A stretch of DNA of 35,642 nucleotides from IMG/VR virus record IMGVR_UViG_3300046703_000032, positions 1 to 35,642 of that record; one strand, written 5' to 3'. Shown piece after piece: positions 1 to 7,217 of this stretch. The notes below the pieces were generated by a model. It was not told where the DNA came from, searched no databases, and saw nothing but the letters and a program-made list of their open reading frames with translations. The stretch comes from a virus. The position numbers and the translations under genes were made by a program. Each line of letters opens with the position of its first letter. Position 1 is the stretch's first letter.

Positions 1-27
1 ATTCTACCCCCAATATTGCCAAGATGC
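1..27. repeat. Terminal direct repeat, left copy
   Basis: These 27 bases match positions 35595-35621 at 25 of 27 positions; the differences are at repeat positions 9 and 13. Both copies are followed within a few bases by a long C tract. If the window is a circularly closed or permuted genome, the two copies become a tandem imperfect repeat between the end of the early genes and the start of the late genes. The left copy also contains the palindrome CAATATTG. A role as packaging site, regulator binding site or assembly boundary cannot be decided from sequence alone. Confidence 0.7.
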
Positions 28-30
28 AAG

Positions 31-43
31 CCCCCCCCCCCCC
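31..43. repeat. Poly-C tract (C13), left end
   Basis: Thirteen C in a row, that is G13 on the coding strand, directly after the stop codon of the leftmost gene. A matching C11 tract lies at the right end. Runs this long are rare here; the only other run of ten or more found is C10 at 13782-13791. G-quadruplex formation on the minus strand is plausible. Exact length may be a sequencing artefact. Confidence 0.75.
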
Positions 44-459
44 TACCGCGTCGCCTGCCATGCCCTAACCTCGTCCAGCCGCACCCTCACCCTTTTGGCT
101 TCCGCACCCGTCCCATAACTGTGAGCGCTCTTGACCATGCCGCACTCAATAGCGAACATCATCCAGCGCGGATCAATGTGAAGTATCTCCGCCACCCTGG
201 CAGTACGATACCATCCCAAGGCTTCCTGTCGCTGATCGTATCGTTCCTCATAGGACAACGGCTCGCGTATCGGCTCCAGCACGCACTTGTCAATGTCCCG
301 GCCCTTGCCAATGTGTTCTTCCTGAGCAATGCTCTGCGTCCTTCCTTCTTGCCAGCGCCAGTAATCCGCGCCGACACCGCCCCGCATGTTTACCTCTTCG
401 GTCAGCCCACCAGCCATACCAATGTTCCGGACCATGTCGTGTAGTGCTGAGCTTGGCAT
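43..459 (-). CDS. Helix-turn-helix DNA-binding protein
   Basis: 138 residues. The C-terminal half (about residues 80-138) reads as a MerR/excisionase-type helix-turn-helix: WYRTARVAEILHIDPRWMM, a turn, then a wing and a closing RLDEVRAWQ helix that is typical of small phage excisionase-like or regulatory proteins. The N-terminal 80 residues are not recognised. A GGAGGTGG ribosome binding site stands 4-5 bases before the ATG. It is the last early gene on the left. There is no integrase in the window, so a true excisionase role is doubtful; a regulator of late transcription is an alternative. The fold is a moderately confident reading and the role is inferred. Confidence 0.6.
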   Translation of the reverse strand: MPSSALHDMVRNIGMAGGLTEEVNMRGGVGADYWRWQEGRTQSIAQEEHIGKGRDIDKCVLEPIREPLSYEERYDQRQEALGWYRTARVAEILHIDPRWMMFAIECGMVKSAHSYGTGAEAKRVRVRLDEVRAWQATR

Positions 460-471
460 CTGACCACCTCC

Positions 472-1584
472 TCACCTTGGATGTCGGTATCTGAAATCCG
501 CGCACGGTTCCGGTTTTGCCTCGTGTTTGCAGTCCGCCTCAGCACATTCGGTACAGGCTGTTGGGGAATCGTTGCTGCCAAGGCCGTGTGGATCGTGATG
601 GGCGCGGACGTGCTTGGCAATGACCTCTTCGACGGCGACCGTAGCGAATCCGTGAATGCGCCCCCGTGTCCAGGACATCATCCGTCCCCAGGACATCATC
701 CGTCCCTCTATGGTGGATATGTTCTGAATCCACTCATCCAGCACCTTTTTGGTGGCTTCTGCCTCACCAAGTTGCGCCGCTCTAAGTAAGTCCACATCAT
801 CAGACAGCGCCGTCAGCTCCGCCTTATATTCCTTCCGCATGGCAATCATTTCGTCTTGCAGATACCGCCGCACCTCTATCAGTTCCTTCGTGACGTGCGG
901 CTGTTGGCAGTGCATCCCAATATGGTCAGAGAGGGCGGCATTCTCGCACTGGACCTCCTCATACTTGGCTTGTAGCCGTGCTATCGCCGCGTCCAGTTCC
1001 GCCTTCGTGGCATATTCCTCCTCGCCGTCGTCTACAACCGCTTTTGTGGATGAGTTTTCTAACTTCACTATGCGCTCATAGACGGCCACGAGATGTTTAT
1101 CAAGTGTGTACTTCGTGACCAGTTCCGGCATTTGGTAGTTGTTCCAATCGTGGGTTGCCGGTTCCGGCGCAGGGACAGGGGTCGGCGTCTCTGTTGTCAA
1201 CGTAAGCCTGAGTGGGTTAGTCGTGATGTTGCACTGACCCTGCCCAACATAAAGACCGGGCGTCGAAGTCACGAACTTCTCGTTGGCGGTCGTGTAACTG
1301 CCGGGATTGCGTTCTGGCGTCACGGCCTTCCCAGCCTTCATTATGCAGCCGCCTGGCAGGGCGTCCTCGTTGCAGTTGCCCCGATGCTCACACGTCTGGC
1401 AAAGCCACTCCCGCACCGGTACCTCTTTCCTCTCCGCCGCCTTGCCAATCATGGCGTTTACCATCGCCATAGCGGACTGCCAATCTTGTGGCGCTGGTAC
1501 CCGAAAGAGTACCTCGGCCACCACCAGATGCTGCCGAAGCCGACGCAAGTCATCCCGCTTCACGAGTACCATATCTGTGTTCAT
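472..1584 (-). CDS. Coiled-coil protein with Cys clusters
   Basis: 370 residues from the ATG at 1584, chosen over an upstream ATG because GGAGGTGTGCGGG precedes it directly. An N-terminal Cys cluster (CQTCEHRGNC and a following Cys) and a C-terminal Cys/His-rich tail (CTECAEADCKHE) suggest metal binding. The middle, about residues 160-310, is rich in Glu, Lys and Leu heptads and probably forms a coiled coil. A tandem 18-base duplication gives RMMSWG-RMMSWT near residue 310. No family is recognised. It lies between a small zinc-ribbon-like gene and the HTH gene, in the distal part of the early operon. Confidence 0.7.
   Translation of the reverse strand: MNTDMVLVKRDDLRRLRQHLVVAEVLFRVPAPQDWQSAMAMVNAMIGKAAERKEVPVREWLCQTCEHRGNCNEDALPGGCIMKAGKAVTPERNPGSYTTANEKFVTSTPGLYVGQGQCNITTNPLRLTLTTETPTPVPAPEPATHDWNNYQMPELVTKYTLDKHLVAVYERIVKLENSSTKAVVDDGEEEYATKAELDAAIARLQAKYEEVQCENAALSDHIGMHCQQPHVTKELIEVRRYLQDEMIAMRKEYKAELTALSDDVDLLRAAQLGEAEATKKVLDEWIQNISTIEGRMMSWGRMMSWTRGRIHGFATVAVEEVIAKHVRAHHDPHGLGSNDSPTACTECAEADCKHEAKPEPCADFRYRHPR
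671..706. repeat. Tandem 2 x 18 bp repeat inside a gene
   Basis: Two perfect copies of an 18-base unit starting CAGGACATCATCC (671-688 and 689-706). It is in frame with the minus-strand gene and duplicates six residues (RMMSWG, RMMSWT). The identity of the copies suggests a recent duplication by slippage. Confidence 0.9.
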
Positions 1585-1615
1585 CCCGCACACCTCCCCA
1601 ACAGTATTCCTAGAA

Positions 1616-1912
1616 TCAGACAAGCCGCACTAATGGTAAAGTACCGCCAGAATGTGTCCTCGCCCATTTCCAGCCTCCCTCGCTTTCGCACCAACATGGT
1701 GTCGGCCCACTAACGACCGTCCAAGAATGGCCATTGCTACAGGTATAACAAGTAACAATAGAGTTCCGGTCATGGTCATGGTATCGCCCTTGCTCATCAT
1801 AAAACGGGGGATAGTATACCAATGTTTGTGAGCTTCCCCCAGGATAAACTCGGCTAGTCATTCCTAGATTTACACACTCTGGGCACATCACTACATTGTA
1901 CACATCACTCAT
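1616..1912 (-). CDS. Small zinc-ribbon-like protein
   Basis: 98 residues. Two Cys pairs, CPEC near residue 9 and CYTC near residue 55 followed by a HSW motif, resemble a zinc ribbon; the middle is rich in Tyr, Gly and Pro. A GGGAGGTGAGAG ribosome binding site precedes the ATG. Its start overlaps the end of the upstream gene by four bases (1909-1912), so translation is probably coupled. The specific function is not recognised. Confidence 0.72.
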   Translation of the reverse strand: MSDVYNVVMCPECVNLGMTSRVYPGGSSQTLVYYPPFYDEQGRYHDHDRNSIVTCYTCSNGHSWTVVSGPTPCWCESEGGWKWARTHSGGTLPLVRLV

Positions 1913-2262
1913 CTCTCACCTCCCATAAGCCCCACAACAATAACGGAGCGGGTTGTCCTTTCAAGCGCCCACGCCTCTGCCTCTGTCGGCTGCCAAACGT
2001 CCACATGTCTATCGGTTATCTCACTGCCTGTATCGGCACAGCGCACCCAGCCGACGCCCTCCACGTAGAGGATTGCCCGTTGAGAAAACAGCATGGGACC
2101 ACAAGCGGCAACGCCATCCCTTGTGTATTCTCCGCTGGCCATCTGCCCCTGGTATGGCGGGGCGCCAGAGCCGTTCCAATAGCCACTGACCGAAACCGTG
2201 ACAATCTGACACGGTATGCCCATAAGGTGCAAGGCCAAGAGGACCGAGAGGGCTGCGGTCAT
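1909..2262 (-). CDS. 3D-domain (double-psi barrel) secreted protein
   Basis: 117 residues from an ATG that overlaps the upstream stop as ATGA (2259-2262); a longer reading frame exists upstream but lacks this coupling. The N-terminus (MTAALSVLLALHLMG) is hydrophobic and looks like a signal peptide or membrane anchor. The rest matches the 3D domain (named for three Asp): YTRDGVAACGP, then GVGWVRCADTGSEI, then RHVDVWQPTEAEA. The domain occurs in MltA- and RlpA-like cell-wall enzymes and in phage proteins. Peptidoglycan binding or cleavage is likely. It sits in the early operon, away from the lysis genes, which is unusual. Confidence 0.78.
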   Translation of the reverse strand: MTAALSVLLALHLMGIPCQIVTVSVSGYWNGSGAPPYQGQMASGEYTRDGVAACGPMLFSQRAILYVEGVGWVRCADTGSEITDRHVDVWQPTEAEAWALERTTRSVIVVGLMGGER

Positions 2263-2657
2263 GGCACCACCAGTCCGGCGGACTTGGCATGAGCAAGGGC
2301 GGCTAACAATTCCGCCGCTGGCTTCAGACACTCCGCGTCACAGTCCCTAAACGCTGCCTGGGGAGCCTTGCAACCAGAGCAGATGTGGTCGTGCATTTGG
2401 CTCACCAACACCGTCGCCAGCTTCTGCGCCAATCCCCTCCATACCAACGCCTTGTCGTACAGCGCCAGCACGGCGGATTCGGCGGCGGCTACGGGAACAT
2501 CCATTTCTGGGGTAGATAGCACTCCCACGCCAGTTCCAACGCGACGCGCCATCTGCCAACCCTCTTCCCGACACGCCATTTCCAAACCGTCCAGCCTTGC
2601 GCGGTATTGGCTTGCCTCCTCGTTTGCTCGTACCAAGTCAAACTTCTTGTAGCTCAT
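2259..2657 (-). CDS. Hypothetical phage protein with Cys motif
   Basis: 132 residues from the ATG at 2657, preceded by GGAGGGAGC. It is largely helical, with CSGCKAPQAAFRDCDAEC near residue 100 as a possible metal-binding cluster and an Ala/Leu-rich helix at the C-terminus. Its stop overlaps the next start by ATGA. The family is not recognised. It lies among accessory genes downstream of the replication genes. Confidence 0.7.
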   Translation of the reverse strand: MSYKKFDLVRANEEASQYRARLDGLEMACREEGWQMARRVGTGVGVLSTPEMDVPVAAAESAVLALYDKALVWRGLAQKLATVLVSQMHDHICSGCKAPQAAFRDCDAECLKPAAELLAALAHAKSAGLVVP

Positions 2658-2674
2658 GCTCCCTCCTCTCCGAA

Positions 2675-2785
2675 TTACAACGGCCACCGGCCCCACGGCC
2701 AGTGTTTTCCTATCCACACACCAAGGCGCCATCCGCCGACAATGGCTGCGAACGACAGCACCAAAACGAGAATCGCATCGGTCAT
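2675..2785 (-). CDS. 36-residue single-pass membrane miniprotein
   Basis: A short frame whose ATG overlaps the upstream DUF5131 stop as ATGA (2782-2785) and whose TAA at 2675 falls 18 bases before the next start. The product begins MTDAILVLVLSFAAIVGGW, a clear transmembrane helix, and ends in a Trp-rich basic tail (WIGKHWPWGRWPL). Coupling by overlap, correct spacing to the next gene and a clean helix support a real gene. The function is unknown; small phage membrane proteins often act in superinfection exclusion or host takeover, but nothing here is specific. Confidence 0.7.
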   Translation of the reverse strand: MTDAILVLVLSFAAIVGGWRLGVWIGKHWPWGRWPL

Positions 2786-3522
2786 GACGTTAGTCCCCCC
2801 TTCCTGAATACCATCGCCAATTCCGCTGGCATCTGCCGCACCGGCGGCTGCAACGGCAGACCGGCCTTCTCAAAGAGGGGGATGGCGATGTCCTTACAGG
2901 CTGCTCGAATCCTCTCCTGGGAAATCGCCTTCGGTTTTACTGCCCCTGGGCCACTCTGAGGACCAACGATAACCCACTCTGGCATTAGGTGCCCAGTGCG
3001 ATAGCCGAAGTGCATCTTGCCGCCCACCTCCCCTCCCAGCAGCGGCTCCACGCTTATCATCTTGTGGATGTGCCCCGGCAACTTCGCCAGGGCCTCCCAC
3101 CGCCACCAGTCCGCGCCGGAGGTGATGGACACGCCGAGCCAGGCGTTCGAGGGCCACCACCCGCCGGTCATCGGATGGATGAGGTCAGGGCGCTTAGTGA
3201 GAACCACGAAGCGATGCGCATTATCGTCTCTCATGGCCTGCATAGCCAAAGACCGCCACTTCACTTCCACGCCAGGGCTCCACCAGTCGCTCATGCTGTC
3301 GGCGAATATAACCCGCGGCCTCCCCCTGCCGAGTAGGTCCAGCCGCTCAGGGTGAAAGTGCGGCGTGAAGTCAGAACACGCCTGACAGAACTTCTCTGGA
3401 TTCCCCCGTGCCATCAATCGGGCAACTCGCGGCGCCATGCGCTTCGCATAGCACCAGGGGCACGCATTCAGACAGCCAAAGATCGGATTAATCGTATCGT
3501 CACACCACTCAATACTAGTCAT
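2782..3522 (-). CDS. DUF5131 (phage Gp37/Gp68) family protein
   Basis: 246 residues, a normal length for this family. The N-terminus has the signature IEWCDDTINPIFGC followed by CLNACPWCYA, a C-x3-C-x2-C cluster of the radical-SAM type. Later segments (VIFADSMSDWW, VVLTKRPD, WLGVSIT, SVEPLLG) are the conserved blocks of DUF5131. The family is common in phages and is predicted to bind an iron-sulfur cluster; its reaction is not established to my knowledge. A GGGAGGGAGAG site precedes the ATG. It sits between a 54-residue gene and a membrane miniprotein. Confidence 0.9.
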   Translation of the reverse strand: MTSIEWCDDTINPIFGCLNACPWCYAKRMAPRVARLMARGNPEKFCQACSDFTPHFHPERLDLLGRGRPRVIFADSMSDWWSPGVEVKWRSLAMQAMRDDNAHRFVVLTKRPDLIHPMTGGWWPSNAWLGVSITSGADWWRWEALAKLPGHIHKMISVEPLLGGEVGGKMHFGYRTGHLMPEWVIVGPQSGPGAVKPKAISQERIRAACKDIAIPLFEKAGLPLQPPVRQMPAELAMVFRKGGLTS

Positions 3523-3546
3523 CTCTCCCTCCCGTCCCCCTGTGCA

Positions 3547-3711
3547 TCACTCGCATGGCTTCACAACGATGACCGTGCGTGTGCGCCTCTCCAGCGTCGC
3601 CGCTTCTCGTCTCTCCGCACCCGTAGGCCAGCGCGTGGGCGGGATGTACGCCCGAAACACCTTGCCAACCGCGTTCTCAAAGCGCACTATGAAGCCGTCA
3701 AACTCTTGCAT
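3547..3711 (-). CDS. 54-residue hypothetical protein
   Basis: A short frame starting MQEFDGFIVRFENAVGKVF and ending in a TVIVVKPCE strand, rich in Arg in the second half. The ATG at 3711 lies 1 base after the helicase stop (3713-3715), with a G-rich stretch (GGGGGAATTGAG) as ribosome binding site. It fills exactly the gap between helicase and DUF5131 gene. No family is recognised. Confidence 0.65.
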   Translation of the reverse strand: MQEFDGFIVRFENAVGKVFRAYIPPTRWPTGAERREAATLERRTRTVIVVKPCE

Positions 3712-3712
3712 C

Positions 3713-5050
3713 TCAATTCCCCCACCAAGGCCGTTTCGCTTCTGGTTCGTCCCATTGCCGCCGGAACCTGCTCGTGGTTAGGTCCAGATACCGCACGAAG
3801 CTGCACCCGCTGGGCCCTACCTGGGACTTCATCACCGAAAATGTCACCTGGGCTTGAACCATCGGATCAAGCGCCCAGGCGTCGCGGTTCAACTGGGTGA
3901 ACGTAGTCGCCGCGCTGCCCCACTCCCCGGCGCCCTTCGCGCTGATTATGCCGCCGTGATCCGCACCGGCCCGGGCACCCTCGTTGCTGATCTGGCTGAA
4001 GCACACCACGCAGACGTTTTCCAGCTTCGCCAGGGCTTGCAGCTTCTCCGCCGCGCTGGCGTTCTTGTCGTACCGCTCACCCTTCTCGGTGGCCGCCACC
4101 AACTGCCCATAGTCCACGATTGCCACGTCCAGATCGTGCGCCACGGCCTGCAAGGTGATCTGGTCCACTCGCCGCTGGCGGTCGAAAAGCCAGAGGTTCG
4201 GCATGCTGGTTAGCATCTCCACCGCCATCCGCCGCGACTCGGCCCTGGGACCGTCTTCCGCCGTGCTCGCCATGAGTAACCGCCAGTCGATCCCGCTCAC
4301 GTGCCCGGCCAGGCGCCAGAACAGATCCCGCTTGCCCACCTCCAAAGAGAAATAGCCGACTCTCGCGCCGGCGCAGGCCGCCGCCCATGCAATGCTGATT
4401 CCGAGGTGAGTCTTGCCCGTGGAGGTGTAGCCGCTGATCACGTGAAAGTCGCCGTGACAGAGACCGCCGTTTGTCCAAGTGTCCAGCTCGTCAATGCCCC
4501 ATGTCCAGGTCTTGCCGCGCCCAGCCAACGCCACATCGGCAACCGAGCGCATGTCCGCCGCCTCGCACTTGGCGTGCGCCGCATGGAGGTCCGCCAGGAG
4601 CGTGTCCGCCATCTGAAGCGCCTTGCTGCCATCGGGAATCGCGTAGGTGGCCCGAACGCCATCCGAGAGAGCCTGAATCAGCTTCCGCCGCGTGGAGGTG
4701 TCGAAGACGATCCGGGCGTAATGCGCCATGTGCAAATAGGTCGGGGTGTCCAGCATCAGTTGCGATATTTGGGCGGGGCTTATAATCCCAGGGCGATTCG
4801 CGTCAAGCCAACTGCATAGAGTCAGCACGTCAACCGGCGTTCCCTGGTCCGCAAGCGCACACATGGCCTCAAATGCCACCCGCCCGCGTTCGCCGTAGAA
4901 GTCATCGGGCTCGATGATGGTCCGCGCCCGGCGCACGTGATCCGGCGAGCCCTCCAGGAGCAGGCTTCCGATTACCGCCCGTTCCGCATCGTCATCATTC
5001 GGGGGCGGCGGGTCCGTCGCGACTGCGCGCTTTTGTCCGTTCGTTCTCAC
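3713..5050 (-). CDS. dnaB: Replicative DNA helicase, DnaB-like
   Basis: 445 residues with a GTG start preceded by GAGGTGAAAC. Residues about 18-165 match the DnaB N-terminal helical domain (AERAVIGSLLLEG, YARIVFDTSTRRKLI). The RecA-like ATPase domain has Walker A GYTSTGKT at 207-214, a Walker B-like strand DVAIVDYGQLV, and CFSQIS. It unwinds the replication fork as a hexamer and travels on the lagging strand. Its start lies 56 bases inside the upstream initiator gene, the usual initiator-helicase order in phages with theta-type replication. Confidence 0.95.
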   Translation of the reverse strand: MRTNGQKRAVATDPPPPNDDDAERAVIGSLLLEGSPDHVRRARTIIEPDDFYGERGRVAFEAMCALADQGTPVDVLTLCSWLDANRPGIISPAQISQLMLDTPTYLHMAHYARIVFDTSTRRKLIQALSDGVRATYAIPDGSKALQMADTLLADLHAAHAKCEAADMRSVADVALAGRGKTWTWGIDELDTWTNGGLCHGDFHVISGYTSTGKTHLGISIAWAAACAGARVGYFSLEVGKRDLFWRLAGHVSGIDWRLLMASTAEDGPRAESRRMAVEMLTSMPNLWLFDRQRRVDQITLQAVAHDLDVAIVDYGQLVAATEKGERYDKNASAAEKLQALAKLENVCVVCFSQISNEGARAGADHGGIISAKGAGEWGSAATTFTQLNRDAWALDPMVQAQVTFSVMKSQVGPSGCSFVRYLDLTTSRFRRQWDEPEAKRPWWGN

Positions 5051-5813
5051 GTTTCACCTCAAGATCGGCTTCGCTCAGGCCAGTAATGCGCGAAAGGACA
5101 GCGCCAGGCGGACCGTGGCCGTTGCTGGGAGGCATCTTGCCGAGGCGGATGTTCTTAGTCAGTGTAGCCGGAACATTGGGGATGTTCGGATGCGCGTCTG
5201 CATAGTCCAGCCAGGCCGTTGCCAACACATCTTTGCCCGCCACGAGAGGAACGGCTTGCGAATAGGGTACGTCGTGCTGCATCATACGTTCCAGGAGCGG
5301 GTCGTCGTCGTTTCTTGGTTGTGGTGGCAACGACGACGGTGACGAAACCCGTTTCTTGTCTGTTCCCGTCTCCGTTCCTGTATCCGTTCCTGTTCCCGTC
5401 TCCGTCTCCGTCTCTGTGCGGCAAGGTATTGATACACTATCGATACCATATGCGCGAAGGTATTCCCGCTTGACTACGGTATCCGGCGTGGCCTCTATGT
5501 CCTTGTCGATGCGGACTTTCACCTTATCGCTCTTGGTAGCCTGATAGTTGCGCATCTTGTGAATCCAGATCACTGTCCCGTCCCAGGATACCTTGCCAGC
5601 TCGCACGAAGTCGGCTAATGACAACCGCACCCTCTCTTGACTCAGGCCCGTTTCGTTCGCCGCCACCCGGACTGAAAGCGGGTACATGCCACAGACTGAC
5701 GCCGATGGATTGGTGAACAGGTACATCCACAGCATCTTTCGCTCGGCGTCCAACGATGCAAACCAATCATCTTCGCGCCACATCCGAGTGAATACGAAAC
5801 GGTACTCCGCCAT
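4995..5813 (-). CDS. Phage replication initiator / helicase loader-like
   Basis: 272 residues. The N-terminal 115 residues resemble a winged-helix replisome organiser: MWREDDWFASLDAERKMLW, LSVRVAANETGLSQERVR, then VIWIHKMRNYQ. A low-complexity Thr/Glu/Gly/Asp linker follows at about 132-152, coded by a short degenerate DNA repeat, and then a C-terminal segment with YADAHPNIPNVPATLTKNIR, like the C-terminal region of DnaD/O-type initiators. The position directly before the helicase supports origin binding and helicase loading. The origin may lie inside this gene, as in lambda O; the repeat at 5357-5418 is a candidate but is not shown. Confidence 0.75.
   Translation of the reverse strand: MAEYRFVFTRMWREDDWFASLDAERKMLWMYLFTNPSASVCGMYPLSVRVAANETGLSQERVRLSLADFVRAGKVSWDGTVIWIHKMRNYQATKSDKVKVRIDKDIEATPDTVVKREYLRAYGIDSVSIPCRTETETETGTGTDTGTETGTDKKRVSSPSSLPPQPRNDDDPLLERMMQHDVPYSQAVPLVAGKDVLATAWLDYADAHPNIPNVPATLTKNIRLGKMPPSNGHGPPGAVLSRITGLSEADLEVKRENERTKARSRDGPAAPE
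5357..5418. repeat. Short-unit repeat inside the initiator gene
   Basis: Imperfect iterations of a hexamer related to GTCTCC/GTTCCT, coding the alternating Thr-Glu and Thr-Gly/Asp linker of the initiator. Lambdoid initiators carry origin iterons in the equivalent place, so origin function is possible. The strong coding periodicity is the simpler explanation. Confidence 0.6.
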
Positions 5814-5816
5814 ACC

Positions 5817-6281
5817 CTACCCCCACATCATCTGCGCTTGCACCGCCGCCGGCCTGGCGGCCTCTTTCTCTGCCTTTCGGAGCGCGTCCATTCGCGCGTT
5901 GACCGTCTCGCTGCCGGATACCCACTTCAACTCCACGGTGTCCCCCTCCGTCACCCACTGATACGTCTGCCGATCCTCGGTCTTGTGCCAGTCGGGCAGA
6001 CGAACGTAAAGGTGACCGTCCCGGTTGAAGTCGCGAAAGCCTCTCGCAAGCGCCTCGTCCAGAGTGAGCCACCAGGTCTTGCTCTCATAACGGTAGTGGA
6101 TCTGCTGGTACCCGCATTTCAGCATCTCGGCCAGCACGGCCTCGGCGATCCCAAAGGCATTGAGACGCCGGTAGACAACGGGGGAATCATAGGTGAATAC
6201 CCCCACCGTGCCCTGGCAAATGAATTTGCCAAGTCGTTGCCGGGCGCGCCCGGGCGGCGTAGAGTAGACGAGTCCGAGCAT
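5817..6281 (-). CDS. Hypothetical protein
   Basis: 154 residues from the ATG at 6281, which has GGAGGCAAGC just before it; the reading frame extends much further upstream but only as antisense to the HNH gene. The start MLGLVYSTPPGRARQRLG is basic. Later parts contain Trp-rich strands (YRYESKTWWLTLDEALARGF, RLPDWHKTEDRQTYQW) and a charged C-terminal helix. No family is recognised. It lies four bases upstream of the initiator gene, so it is probably part of the replication operon. Confidence 0.72.
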   Translation of the reverse strand: MLGLVYSTPPGRARQRLGKFICQGTVGVFTYDSPVVYRRLNAFGIAEAVLAEMLKCGYQQIHYRYESKTWWLTLDEALARGFRDFNRDGHLYVRLPDWHKTEDRQTYQWVTEGDTVELKWVSGSETVNARMDALRKAEKEAARPAAVQAQMMWG

Positions 6282-6342
6282 GCTTGCCTCCATACAAAAA
6301 AGCCTTGACGCCGCCCACCCCATACCACGGTTGCTGAGGCGA

Positions 6343-6846
6343 TCACGTGCCGATGGTGTTGAGTCGCGCAAACTCGCCATAATGCTCAAGCGCGAAAGCG
6401 TTGTAGGCGAGCGCGGCTTCTTGTTCGTTGTGGGAAGACCCAAGATAGATACACTTCCCATTGAGGTTGCCATTAGCCACCCAGTGTTCTCGTCTGGGTT
6501 CCCAAGTAACACCCTTGAACCGGCTGCGGGTGGGTATCCCACCATAAGTCAGTCTCTTCGGGGTGTTATGATTGTTCTGGGTCTGTGTTGCCACTCGCAT
6601 ATTATGCCGCTGGCAGTCTAGTCCATTACCGTTCTTGTGGTCCACATGAATTCCGGATGGCGCGCCCATGATGAGGCGATGTAAGTAAATGTTGCGCTGA
6701 GGCCGTGTTCCTGGTATGTTGGCCATCGCATAACTCGTACGACGGCGCGGATGGGTAATGCCACACCATGCATAGCCCACTACCACTTCGTAATCCTCAT
6801 CGTCCACAAGCGCCACCAGTCCACCGCTTACCGGAATCTCTTTCAT
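6343..6846 (-). CDS. HNH homing endonuclease with AP2 domain
   Basis: 167 residues from the ATG at 6846, preceded by GGGGGAAAG. The N-terminal part holds the HNH nuclease: NIYLHRLIMGAP, then HVDHKNGNGLDCQRHNMR and TQTQNNHN. The C-terminal part (about residues 105-165) is an AP2/ERF-like DNA-binding domain: SRFKGVTWEPRREHWVA, IYLGSSHNEQEAALAYN, HYGEFARLN. This pairing is typical of free-standing homing endonucleases that copy themselves by double-strand-break repair. It has its own promoter and an elaborate RNA leader (6862-6973). It interrupts no gene: both neighbours look intact. It is best seen as a mobile cassette inside the early operon. Confidence 0.93.
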   Translation of the reverse strand: MKEIPVSGGLVALVDDEDYEVVVGYAWCGITHPRRRTSYAMANIPGTRPQRNIYLHRLIMGAPSGIHVDHKNGNGLDCQRHNMRVATQTQNNHNTPKRLTYGGIPTRSRFKGVTWEPRREHWVANGNLNGKCIYLGSSHNEQEAALAYNAFALEHYGEFARLNTIGT

Positions 6847-6861
6847 CTTTCCCCCATACAC

Positions 6862-6973
6862 GCAAGAACCCGCCATCCTGCTCTTTACCAGTTCTTGTCG
6901 AGGGAACATGGAGCGCACAGAATGGCGGGTTGCTGCGGGTAAAAGAAAAGCGCTCTTGCATGAATCCCTCGAC
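6862..6973 (-). ncRNA. Pseudoknot-like 5' leader of the HNH-AP2 gene
   Basis: Read on the minus strand, the leader has four blocks in the order A, B, A', B'. A (6973-6950) pairs with A' (6916-6897): 9 bp, a 2x1 internal loop, 4 bp, a 3-base bulge and 6 bp. B (6936-6918) pairs with B' (6880-6862): 18 of 19 positions, with one C-C mismatch and two wobbles. The blocks interleave, giving H-type pseudoknot topology with only one base between B and A'. Both wobbles are G-U in the minus-strand RNA and would be A-C on the other strand. Predicted +1 (6973) is the first base of A, and the ribosome binding site follows B' closely. Confidence 0.75.
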
Positions 6974-6979
6974 GCCTAT

Positions 6980-7008
6980 AGATTACCACAAACGGACGTA
7001 CCTGTCAA
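6980..7008 (-). promoter_or_regulatory. Sigma70-type promoter of the HNH-AP2 gene
   Basis: A perfect -35 TTGACA (7008-7003), a 17-base spacer and a -10 TAATCT (6985-6980) that keeps the key T, A and final T. The start point seven bases downstream is 6973, the first base of leader stem A. It lies just after the stop of the upstream membrane-protein gene, so the endonuclease can be expressed independently of the operon. Confidence 0.7.
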
Positions 7009-7014
7009 TAGGGG

Positions 7015-7194
7015 TCAGTGCTTGCCCACCAGTGCCACGAACAGCGCCATCGCTAGGGCGCTGCATACGAAGAGCACCAGCGCCGCCACCGCTGTAGAAA
7101 TCCAGAACTTGACGACCAGACCTACCATAGCCATGAAGGGCATGTTCACGTTGACGATTTGCACCTGCCGGACTGGCCTCTCACTCTCTGTCAT
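7015..7194 (-). CDS. 59-residue membrane protein
   Basis: A short frame starting MTESERPVRQVQIVNVNM. Two hydrophobic stretches follow, about residues 18-35 and 33-56 (FWISTAVAALVLFVCSALAM), so one or two membrane passes. GGAGAGAACC precedes the ATG. It is followed by the promoter of the HNH cassette. No family is recognised; possible roles include exclusion or holin-like activity, without specific evidence. Confidence 0.72.
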   Translation of the reverse strand: MTESERPVRQVQIVNVNMPFMAMVGLVVKFWISTAVAALVLFVCSALAMALFVALVGKH

Positions 7195-7217
7195 GGTTCT
7201 CTCCTCTCCCTAGCCTC

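Noticed and set aside
43-459. Excisionase as evidence of a temperate life style
   Set aside because: The HTH fold fits, but no integrase, repressor or attachment site was found, so lysogeny is not claimed.
5357-5418. Confirmed replication origin
   Set aside because: The repeat inside the initiator gene is explained by the low-complexity protein linker; no AT-rich unwinding region is next to it.
6282-6342. Intrinsic terminator after the HNH-AP2 gene
   Set aside because: There is a T6 tract in the minus sense, but no convincing stem immediately before it.
6282-7014. Group I intron carrying the HNH-AP2 gene
   Set aside because: Neither flanking gene is interrupted, and no core P3-P8 pattern is evident; the interleaved stems occupy only the leader.
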